DNA from: Kalaharituber pfeilii
Taxonomy: Eukaryota; Ascomycota; Pezizomycetes; Pezizales; Pezizaceae
Assembly: GCA_015179045.1 (NCBI GenBank)
Contig: WHUZ01000084.1
Location: 62,001-126,000, forward strand
Direction of reading: 5' to 3'
Length of the DNA: 64,000 nt
The notes under the pieces are model-generated. The model had not been told where the DNA came from, ran no database searches, and saw nothing but the letters and a program-made list of their open reading frames with translations. Positions within the stretch are counted from its first letter, which is position 1, and each line of letters starts with the position of its first letter. Both the position numbers and the translations under genes were made by a program. Shown here piece by piece: positions 34,516 through 44,022 of the stretch.

Positions 34516-35499
34516 ATGCACAATGGAACCAGACGAGCGGCCGCGAATTCCGGCGTCACCTTACGAACGTTAACCTTCCTCATTTCCACCGCTAATGTCG
34601 TGTCCGGTCAATTATTCATATACCCGCCGGTCACGTTCTGCTCCGAATGCCTGATACCCGACCAACTTGGTATACCCTACTGTGAAACTACCTACCTCTC
34701 CGAATGCTATTGCGAGAATTGGGCTCAGTCAGATACCGGGATTATAGCTGGAAGATACATTACAACGGCACTACAATGTGCACAAAGTAATTGCACGGTG
34801 GAGGCGAAGGAGGATCTTGGGAATTACTTTAGTGCCTTGTGTTCGGCGATGCCATTGCAGAGGGGCAGTGGTAGTAATAAGGAGGAGACTCCATTTGCTG
34901 AACTCATGATCAAAAACCGACTTCAGGAAGGGGCTAAGAATGGTATCCCAACATTTTCCTCGACCTGTTCACAATGCTTCACTACCTTCCTCCAGCAAAC
35001 CAACCACAGATGCACGCCGTCCGACCTTGATGTCTGTATGTGCTCCGCAGAGATTTTTGACGCGGGCGTGGACCAGTTCTCACAGGATTGCCCGTGCGCG
35101 GCGGAGGCGCAGGAGGCGGCGAGGAAGGCGGAAGAGGAGGATGGGGAATTGAGATTCACACCAGCTATGATGTTGTTGGGATGTTTGAGGGGGAGGAAAT
35201 GCGGAGGGAGAGATAAGGCGCTGTTGGCCAGGTGGGGAGAGGTAAGGTGTGCGAAAGCGCTGTTTAGTGGGGAGGAGATGTACGGAGAGGAGTGGAAAGA
35301 GGAGGAGGAGGAGGAGGAGAGAAAAAAGAGGAGGTTCTGGGGGTTAGGGAGGTTGATGGAAGGTGAGTGGGGGTGGGAGGAGAGGGCGGGGAGGATGTGG
35401 GTTGGAGTGGTTGGGTTGTTGGCGGTGGTGGGGATGGTAAGGGGGGCGAGGGCAAAGGTGAAGAGGAGGAGGCAGTGGAGAATGGATCACATTGATTGA
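34516..35499 (+). CDS. Secreted or membrane-anchored protein with a duplicated cysteine-rich module
   Basis: Intronless 327-codon frame. The N-terminus has a basic start then a hydrophobic segment (LRTLTFLISTANVVSG), probably a signal peptide. Module 1 has cysteines in the order C-x2-C-x10-C-x7-C-x-C (TFCSECLIPDQLGIPYC..SECYC). Module 2 is C-x2-C-x10-C-x6-C-x-C (TCSQCFTTFLQQTNHRC..VCMC). Each is followed by further cysteines, giving about eight per unit. The arrangement is reminiscent of CFEM-like extracellular modules but does not match the CFEM spacing well. After an acidic/basic linker (EEEEEEERKKRR), a hydrophobic stretch WVGVVGLLAVVGMV and a basic tail could be a membrane anchor. Codon use is GC-rich towards the 3' end. 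No function is assigned; it could be a cell-surface protein or an effector-like protein. Confidence 0.7.
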   Translation: MHNGTRRAAANSGVTLRTLTFLISTANVVSGQLFIYPPVTFCSECLIPDQLGIPYCETTYLSECYCENWAQSDTGIIAGRYITTALQCAQSNCTVEAKEDLGNYFSALCSAMPLQRGSGSNKEETPFAELMIKNRLQEGAKNGIPTFSSTCSQCFTTFLQQTNHRCTPSDLDVCMCSAEIFDAGVDQFSQDCPCAAEAQEAARKAEEEDGELRFTPAMMLLGCLRGRKCGGRDKALLARWGEVRCAKALFSGEEMYGEEWKEEEEEEERKKRRFWGLGRLMEGEWGWEERAGRMWVGVVGLLAVVGMVRGARAKVKRRRQWRMDHID

Positions 35500-36406
35500 A
35501 CTGTGAAAAGGGAAGTATTGAAGATTTATATGGCAATTGACGGGTTGTGATTGTTCGAGATTGCTACTAGATTGGGCTTACAAAATGGCGTTTACTTGGT
35601 CCACTCTATTACGTGATAAGATGTTATTGTTTTGAGGGTTCAGCGTTTTATTGTACGCGTGTATATATTGCTCCTTTTAGCAGTCCTTGGCTTTTTTATT
35701 TTATTTTATTTTTTAATTTTTATATTTTTATATTTTTTTTTTTTCTCCCCGCGAACCTAAGGTTGTTCTCGTGCCCAGATTCTGCACGAGAACAAATTGA
35801 GGTGTGCTCCCACAATAAATTACCAACTTTTGGACACCAAATAAAACTTGGACCTGTTTGCAGTTCTCTTGAACAAAGTGTTTGCTTTGAGGATATCTGT
35901 AAACGCAGGCATTCATCTCATCTCTTTTCAAGCCTGGCAACAAATTAGGAAACGATGCATGAAATTTTACTATTGATATCAGTGGTGAGAATTTTGAAGC
36001 TGTTGTGCGTCTAGAATTGTGGTGTGCAGTGGTGAATCTCCATCAAGGTGCTTTCTGAAGCAAGGATCGTCAGGATATTTGGACCTTCATGGCAGCACCC
36101 TGCTACGCATTTCATGGGGCTTTGTGAGAATATTGATTACCCATAGGTCGAGGTTCGAGGAACAGTGAAGTTAGGCAGACTGGAGGTTTCCTGCCAGAGA
36201 CTGTCAGGAGGCTAAGTTCTACACGAAGGAAGTAGAGGTAAGAAGATAAATGCGGAGGTTGAAACAGCCTTGAAAGTCAGGATATAACCTGAGAGAACAG
36301 CAGGAGGAGTGCCAGACACTATGTAAGGGGAGGATAATACTGAGTTATTGCAGGAGCAGCCTGACCCCAGACTACTCATAAAAGTAGGAACCTGGGTTGA
36401 CTGCTA
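35500..36406. other. Intergenic stretch with poly-T tract and small hairpin
   Basis: About 900 bp after the cysteine-rich gene. It contains a T-rich tract at 35690-35745 and the GTTCTCGTGC hairpin at 35765-35793. No gene is supported. Confidence 0.5.
35765..35793. repeat. 29-nt perfect hairpin (GTTCTCGTGC ends)
   Basis: GTTCTCGTGC, nine-base spacer CCAGATTCT, then GCACGAGAAC. It has the same terminal sequence as the 92-bp element at 20293-20384. It may be the two ends of such an element joined after loss of the interior. Confidence 0.75.
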
Positions 36407-37253
36407 CTGTGGTTCACCACTTTCCCGGACACCCCACTTTCCCGGACACATTTACCACCAAAACTGCGCAAGTTTCGCACTCAATATCTCAACAACCACA
36501 ACAGCATTTGTGAATGCACTTTGTGTAGCTATTAGACAAAGTGTAATTCTTGCTATCTAGCACTTTTTCTTCGTCAAAATTTGTGGGTGCAAAGGGATTA
36601 TGGCTTGTCGCATTTACGTTGGAAGGCTTGGCATTTATTTGTATGGGCAAAATGTTTATCAGACTCGAATGTAGTTCTACTCTTCAACGCTAATTACAAT
36701 AGCTATGATAGTATATGTCAAGAATCACCTGAAGAGGTATAGTAAGGTGCTGCATTTAGTTTACTTTCATTTGTTGAATTGTAGAGTTGGTGTACAACTA
36801 TCTACTTTTCGGCGTTGTTCTCATACAAATGGTTTCTATGGGAAATATGAATATTGTGAATAATTTCACAACCATTACAGGTATTACCTAACTACATTGT
36901 TCATAGTTTCTAACTGAGTGATGCTATTGAATGTGAGTGTCTGAGTTTTTTTTATGAATTGATTGCAGGCGTAGCATGCAGAATTCGGGGGTGGTGACAT
37001 TTGTATGGGGATCCCATACAAATAAATGCCAAGCCTTCCAACAAAAATGCGACAAGCTATAATCCCTTTGCAACCACAATTTTTGATGAAGAAAAAGTAC
37101 TAGATAGTAAGAATTACACTATGCCTAATAGCTACATAAAGTGCATTCACAAATGCTGTTCTGGTTGTTGAGATATTGAGTGCGAAAGTTGCGCAATTTT
37201 GGTGGTAAATGTGTCCGGGAAAGTGGGGTGTCCGGGAAAGTGGTGAACCACAG
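36407..37253. mobile_element. 847-bp MITE-like element with ~250-bp terminal inverted repeats and TA duplication
   Basis: It begins CTGTGGTTCACCACTTTCCC and ends with its reverse complement; the inverted repeats extend about 250 bp at high identity. TA flanks both sides (36405-36406, 37254-37255). The subterminal motif CTTTCCCGGACAC occurs twice in tandem at each end, as binding-site repeats often do in Tc1/mariner-type elements. The interior of about 350 bp has no coding frame. Confidence 0.9.
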
Positions 37254-38590
37254 TACTGTAGTCTGATATGTTTTCTCGTGCCCAGACTCTGCCTGTTGGT
37301 TGATTGCGAGGCTACAGGTACCGATAATAACTACAGAAGACCGTCACACATCTACTTAATCATCCTTCGCCACAAAAAAGCCCATCCCTGTCAATCACGT
37401 GTACAGCACACCTTGGCGGCAACAACCAGGAACCCCCCTCAACGATATCGATCCCTGAGCGAAGCGAGTGAAGTATCTCTGTTTATGATATGCCCTGATG
37501 GGGGCCCCCACCTCACCGCTCGCTATACCGCGCTTCACGGTCGGGAGGCGGGGGCACTGCTTGTATTACTGAACCCAGTCTCGCCAACAACTCTGTGCGT
37601 AGCGTGTGAGTACCTTCGTCAGCACAAGTGGTACCTGAGGCTGCACTCCACGCTCAATTGTCTCTTCCTAGTACTGAACCACTAGCGGTCCTTGGCATAA
37701 GACAGAACAGTACTTTAGTTAGTATGACGGACAAACCTTGAAAGTATTTTCAAGAAGTACATATGCAACAAATTGGATCACGGTATTAAACTTCAGAATA
37801 CCGCCCCTTACAAGTGAGGCGTCCTGTCCCAGGTATCCTGACGCACCCTGCATGTTGGTCTACATATTCATGACGTCATTGCAGGGCCCTGAGCGTTGGG
37901 CACAAAGCGTTGGACACAAACATTCACTGTCCAGGCGCAGCACTTCTTGCCTTGACGCCTTGTTTATTATTATTGCTATCTAGGCTATCCTATATATACA
38001 TGCCTCCTATTATAATCAGGACTATGCTATTGGCCTGTCATACCATACTTTGCTATTGAGAGTATCCTATGTTACCTGTCAATTGTGGCAGCCCTGCGGT
38101 ATGCTTCCACCACCGAAATTGTCCTATCTTACCTCCTGCCAGTCCTGCGGTCACGAGGAGTGTCCCGTCTTGATGGTTAAGCCACCCGTGCGTGTGGAGA
38201 TGTGTCACAGGGTAACTTCAGCTGCAGCATGTTGAGCCAGCTTGCTTAGCAGTTGAAGTTATGTTTGCCATTATCAGCATGGTCAGTATGCCATATGGCG
38301 ATGCCCCTTCAATATGTATCATCGATGCCGCGCTTTGTCTCATCAGGGCCAGCCAAGCCGGAAATGTCATGGGAGAGGACCTGACTAAGCGTGGACTTTT
38401 CCATCATTTTGTCCCCTGCCTGTTCTCGTACTCAGCGCCGCCCCACTTCCGGACAGCGTCACACCTCCACCTCTCCCAGTCGCCCGGCTGCCAGTGCCAG
38501 GGTCCATATTCCTCTCAGCGCGGGACGTCCCCAATCCCTTTCCCGCATTTCATCCTCACTTCTCCCACGGGAGACACCGGCACCGACGCA
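37254..38590. other. Intergenic stretch upstream of CYM1
   Basis: About 1.3 kb. It includes another TTCTCGTGCCCAGACTCTGC terminus at 37273 and a possible partner GTCCTTGGCATAAGACAGAAC near 37688, plus GC-rich sequence at 37440-37560. The last ~350 bases are open in the CYM1 frame but contain no convincing protein, so they are taken as promoter/5' UTR. Confidence 0.45.
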
Positions 38591-41500
38591 ATGCTTCGCG
38601 GAGGATTCCTGCTCGGCAGGGTTGTCTCCAGACACGTTATTCTGAAACGGCCCTTTGCCTCTCTCAGCACAGACTTCAGCCAGTTGCCAAAACCAGGAGA
38701 GAAGCTCCATGGTTTCACTGTCCAGCGTGTAAAACAAATACCAGAGCTGCAATTGGCAGCCGTACAGCTTGAGCACGACAAAACGGGTGCAGATTACATC
38801 CACATCGCAAGAGATGATAAGAACAATGTATTCTCAATGGGCTTCAAGACCAACCCGACAGACGATACGGGTACACCGCATATCTTAGAACATGTTACAT
38901 TGTGTGGATCAATGAAGTAGGAACAGCAGTTTAGATTGTCTGTTGTTTTGGTTGGATTTGCTAACATCCGGCTCGCTACCAGGTATCCCATTCGAGATCC
39001 ATTCTTCAAAATGCTGAATCGGAGTTTGTCGTATGTCACCAGTATTACAACGTTCGTTAGCCTTCATCTCTGACATCTGCTAAGTTCCGGCCAGAAACTT
39101 CATGAATGCCTTCACATCAGCAGACCATACTATATACCCTTTTGCTACTACTAATCTTGTAGATTACTACAATTTAATGGATGTGTACCTGGACGCTACC
39201 TTATTCCCACTGCTACAGGAAAGCGATTTCAAGCAAGAGGGTTGGCGAGTTGGCCCAGAAAACGTCAAGGATAAGTCCTCACCATTGCAGTTCAAGGGCG
39301 TTGTGTATAACGAAATGAAAGGGCAAATGTCCGATTCCTCATACCTCTACTACATCCGGTATCAGGATCATATATTCCCAAGTTTGCATAACAGTGGTGG
39401 GGATCCGCCAAAGATCCCTAATCTCACTTTGGAACAGCTCAGGAAATTCCATCGACAACACTACCATCCCTCCAACGCCAAAGTCTTTACATATGGAAAC
39501 TTCCCCCTCCATGAGCATCTGAAGAATGTCAATGAGAAGTTATCTTTGTTTGACAGGATTCAAATTGACTGTGAGCTCAAACAACCCATTACAATAGAAG
39601 GTCCAATGGATGTACAGGTTCTCGGATCTGTGGATCCTCTAATGGAAAGAGCTCAGCAATTCAAAACTTCCATTTCTTGGATCATGAACGATACATCTGA
39701 TGTAGTGGAAACATTCGGACTGCGCCTTTTGAGCTCATTGCTCATTGATGGATACGGATCACCGATGTATCAAGGCCTAATCGAGTCAAAGCTGGGATCG
39801 GATTTTTCTCCAAATACTGGTTATAGCGCATCTTCGAAAAGGGCAATCTTTTCACTTGGTCTGCAGAGAGTGAAGGAAGAGGATTTACCCAAGGTATCTG
39901 AGAAAATCAAGGAAATATTAGCGCTGTGTCACAAGAAAGGATTTGAGCAGAGGAAGATTGATGGAATTTTGCATCAGCTTGAGCTTTCTTTGAAACATGT
40001 GAGTATATATTTTCCCTAAAGACTGTGGAGATATTACTTATCGCTTCTGCAGAAAACTGCCACCTTTGGTATATCCGTGATGCAGCGATTAAAGTCCGCC
40101 TGGTTTAACGGTGTTGATCCATTTGATGCATTAGCCTGGGAAGATACTCTGTCAAAATTCAAGGAGCAATATGCCAAAGGAGGATACCTCGAAGGTCTTA
40201 TCGAGAAATATTTATTGAATGACAGACACATGACGTTTACCATGATCCCCTCAGAAGAGTATACCACTAATTTAGCAAAGGAGGAGACTGCGCGTCTAGA
40301 ACAGGAATTGAGAAATGCGAAACGGGAAGAACTTGAGAAACAGGAAGCGGAGCTAATACAAATTCAAGAGGCTGCGCGAAAACAGGACCTTAGCTGTTTG
40401 CCGACGTTGCACGTGAGCGATATTTCGAGAGAGATGGAAAGGAAGGAGCTACTATTTGGTAGCCTTGACGGAGTTGGGATACAATGGAGGCTAGCCCCAA
40501 CAAATGGCTTGACATATTTCAGGGCGATAAATGTCTTCGAAGACTTGCCGGACCATCTACACCTCTATTTACCATTGTTCACGGAGGCTATTTTTAAATT
40601 AGGCACAAAAACTAAGTCCATTGAGGAGATTGAGGATACAATAAAACTCAAAACTGGCGGAATCAGTACTTCCCTACACATTTCAACCAACCATTCAGAC
40701 TTGAACAAGGTCGAACAAGGGCTTGCATGGTCCGGATACTGTCTGGATTCAAATCTGGCATCCATGTATGAACTATTAAGGACTGTATTGACAGAAACTG
40801 ACTTCGATCAGCCCACTAAGCTTAATGTATTGGTACAAGGAATTGCGGGTGGATTTGTTGATACTTTAGCAGAATCTGGACACTCATATGCAAGGCTGTT
40901 TGCGGGGGCACATCTTACACCTGCAGGGAAGCTTTCTGAAGTCACTGGGGGAATGACCCAAGTACGCTTACTCAGTAATTTAGCAGCTACTCAAGACTAT
41001 TCCCGTGCCATAGATGCCATGAAGGTTGTTTGACCTCACAGTCAGTTGAATTCTGCGCTGACGGTCTACTCCCATAGGAAATCGCGAAATTTGCAGCTTC
41101 CAAATCAGCTCTACGAGCAGCAATAACTTGCTCAGTTGATTCTCAAGCCGCAAATGATACTGCTCTGGCTTCCTTTCTGAAAACCCTTCCTGTGGAGAAG
41201 GCACCAGTGGTAGAGAGCTCGAGCTTTGAATTTGGTCCAAAGACTCACTTAACTTTCTTTCCACTGCCCTACCAAGTATCTTATACATCAATGGCTACAC
41301 GCACAGTACCATATACCCATAAAGATGGTCCTGCTCTACAAATTCTGTCGCAGCTTCTCACTCATAAACATCTACACCATGAAATACGGGAGAAGGGAGG
41401 TGCTTATGGTGGAGGTGCATTCCATCAGGGAATTGGTGGTGTTTTCGGATATTACTCATACAGAGACCCAAATGTTCCAAACACTCTTAACATCATGAAA

Positions 41501-41941
41501 GCTGCCGGAAAATGGGCCACGGAGAATAGCTGGACTGAGAGTGACTTGGAAGAAGCGAAATTAGCGGTTTTCCAGGGTGTCGATGCACCCACAAGTGTCA
41601 ATGAGGAGGGTATGGTAAGATTTGTGCACGGTATCACAGATGAAATGAGACAAGCGTAAGTCAACCTTTCTTCTCTGCATGCCAGTGCAACAGATTGTGC
41701 TTATTGACCTACCTCTAGCCGGCGTGAAAAACTTCTGGATATCACTGCCAATGATGTTAAAGAAGTGGCCTACAAGTACTTGGTCGGTTCATCACCTGAT
41801 TCCGTAACTGCCGTCGCAGTTCTAGGTGAAAAGAAAGATTATGTAGATAAGGATGGATTCATTGTTCTGGACATGAGTATCGACGAAGCAGCAGTGAAGG
41901 TTCCCGAAATTGAAGAGCTGGCTCCAAAGGTCGAGCTTTAG
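38591..41941 (+). CDS. CYM1: Mitochondrial presequence protease (PreP/Cym1, M16C metallopeptidase)
   Basis: Zinc metallopeptidase of the mitochondrial matrix/intermembrane space that degrades cleaved targeting peptides. Six exons: 38591-38916, 38983-39030, 39095-39998, 40053-41024, 41078-41655 and 41719-41941. All five introns are GT-AG (48-66 nt) and in phase, giving 1,016 aa, the family length. The ATG at 38591 is chosen because it yields an Arg-rich, acid-free presequence ([20 protein letters not shown]). The inverted zinc motif HILEH is present, with the downstream Glu in YNEMKGQ. Other family blocks: [23 protein letters not shown] (joined across intron 2), [14 protein letters not shown] and [15 protein letters not shown] near the C-terminus (substrate-binding R/Y region). 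The hinge [12 protein letters not shown] is also recognisable. No defects are seen. Confidence 0.97.
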
Positions 41942-43522
41942 GATTTAATTTGAAGCAGCTAACTATACTTTGACCGATTATCTAAACGTGGTGTATACTA
42001 CATTGTATACGTTTGCTTTGATTTAGAAGGTATACAGGAGAACTCCACCCCTCTCTGGCTGCCATCCCCAGATTTGCTCTCATGTAATTTCAATCCAGTT
42101 CTACTGGGCGGTTCAGGTTTGCTTTCACTATCCATTGTTTCTACGAAAGGCATGCTGCTCAGCGCAGACCATCTGATACGTCTTCAGAATGACCCCCATA
42201 TTCTGGAGATCACTTGTCATGCGCAAGATCAAATTACTGAGCTCTTTTCACCTCCCGTTTCCCCACGTTCGGCTTACGTTTCCCTGTGTCTTTCTTCGTT
42301 CTTGCCATGCCGCATGACGGTATGGACAGGAGCGGAAGGAGATATACGGAAGCGTGAGATGAGAAGTGGGAGGAATTGGGAGTGGTGGGAGGAGTGAAGG
42401 TAGACAGGGACTCTGGCCTTCTACACGGGAGTGCAGTCCGGGACCCTGGCACCTCTCGCTCTATCAGAACCGGACGATGGGTGAGACGCAATCGTGCGGA
42501 CTAAAGCTGAGAGGACATTCTTCACACATATTTCTATTATCTGAAGGATAGTACAAATTCAAGAGTATCCTACCATGGCCAATTTTCATATAAAGTGCCT
42601 TTTTTGGGAAAATTAACAAAAGTAAAGCCATATTTCCAATGGATATGATCATATTCTAACTGGCAAATATTTCCTCACTCTACAATTGTTTTGCGAAATG
42701 AATTGCCTATTCGTAGTATACGGAAATTTTTCTGGAGTAAGTGGTTGAAATGTGCCATTTTCATAGAAGTTTTGTATGGCAACGGGGTGTTTGCCACCTG
42801 ATTGCCACATACCATTCACAATATCTATATAGAAAAGCATGCAGAAGTAAAGGTTATTGTGCATTCCATTATTCATCTCACCAAAGTTTGTGGCGAAAGT
42901 GGACGTTGAAGAGTACTGACGTTTGTATGGAAGATCACGAGACTACGAAAGATCGATGATTGGCCGAATACTTTAACTTTGAAATATTTTTGAGAGCCAG
43001 GTTAGATACGTGTTATTGGTAAGGTACTGTGAGAGGGATCAACGAGGAAAGTTCAACGAAGGGGAACAAGAACACAAAACGGTAGAAGGACTAGAGATCG
43101 GGATACAAGACGAAGACTGGTGTACTATATCTCAAGAGCACGACGAAACAACTGTAAGACTGAACAGAATAACGACCCAGTTATACTGTGACCATCCCCG
43201 ATGATGATCATGATCAGAGGAGGCCCCCTCCTCTCCCCCAACAAATACCCGTAACCTTCTGGTGCCCCGTTCCTTCTTTGGTAGTCTCCTCCCCCCAGGC
43301 CGTTGCATCCCAAGTGCCAAGATTCCCACAGTACGGAATCCAATTTTCAAGGAAGTTAAGATGGCTCTCAGGGCTGCATGGCGTGGTCGGGACTGCAAGG
43401 AATGACGGTTAGCTTCCGAGAGTAGAATCATTACGAGAATAGACATCGAACTCTTTCATTAGGCTTCGCCCACGGGGCTTCGTCGTTACAATGGGTATGA
43501 TGCACAACGGGGGGGCAGGCTA
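41942..43522. other. Intergenic stretch between CYM1 and the copia element
   Basis: About 1.6 kb. It contains CYM1 3' flanking sequence, a dispersed repeat (D copy 1, 43024-43336) and the target site of the copia insertion. No gene is supported. The region immediately before the LTR was presumably the original upstream region of UTP8 before insertion. Confidence 0.5.
43024..43336. repeat. Dispersed repeat D, copy 1
   Basis: About 80% similar, in the same orientation, to 58499-58829. Shared blocks include GAGGAAAGTTCA, TAGAGATCGGGAT, ACTATATCT, AACAACTGTAAGAC, GATACTGTGACC and CCAAGATTCCCA. Many of the differences are transitions. The size and sharp borders suit a solo LTR or other transposon fragment, but TG...CA ends are not clear. 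Confidence 0.75.
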
Positions 43523-43774
43523 TGTTGAACCGACGGTGTAATCCTAGCACCGACACGGAGGAATTATAGGCCGGCGGGAGGAATTATAGGCCGGCGGGAG
43601 GAATTATAGGCCGGCGGGTTGACTGATGGTTGACTGTGGCGTGTGAAAAGTTTTTACTGTGGCAATTGTGAAGGTCGCTGTGAAGGACATATAAGTCACG
43701 GGTCCTGTGCATACTGGAGACTTCTTCTGTAATGAATTAATCAATTCTCTCCGCTCGAAAGCGTGACTTCTTGA
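43523..43774 (+). repeat. 5' LTR of copia element
   Basis: Starts TGTTGAACCGACGG and ends GTGACTTCTTGA. The terminal bases are TG...GA rather than the usual TG...CA, inferred from the position of the GGCTA target duplications. It contains three tandem copies of GAGGAATTATAGGCCGGCGG (43558-43617). A CATATAAG sequence at 43689 could be the TATA element. Confidence 0.93.
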
Positions 43775-43794
43775 GGTTATGAGCCCGGAGCTTC
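43775..43794 (+). other. Copia primer-binding site (internal tRNA-iMet)
   Basis: GGTTATGAGCCCGGAGCTTC directly follows the 5' LTR. Its reverse complement contains GGGCTCATAACC, the anticodon arm of eukaryotic initiator-Met tRNA, so priming would use an internally cleaved half tRNA, as known for Drosophila copia. Confidence 0.8.
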
Positions 43795-43819
43795 ACTAGC
43801 CAAACACGTTACCTATTTA

Positions 43820-43996
43820 TCATTCGTCGCTCATCGGAGCATATCACTCGTCGCTCATCGGAGCCTATCACTCGTCGCTCATCGGAGCCTATCACTCGTC
43901 GCTCATCGGAGCTTATCACTCGTCGCTCATCGGAGCTTATCACTCGTCGCTCATCGTCACTCATCAATCGTCGCTCATCGGAGCCCATTACTCGTC
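43820..43996 (+). repeat. 24-bp minisatellite in copia leader
   Basis: About seven units of TCACTCGTCGCTCATCGGAG plus CNTA/CATA lie between the primer-binding site and the gag-pol start, with one truncated unit. It lies in the untranslated leader. Confidence 0.9.
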
Positions 43997-44022
43997 AAGC
44001 TCATCATTTGCTGCTTACCACT

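Noticed and set aside
38261..38590. Upstream in-frame extension of CYM1
   Set aside because: It would bury the Arg-rich mitochondrial presequence; the ATG at 38591 gives the expected targeting peptide and length.
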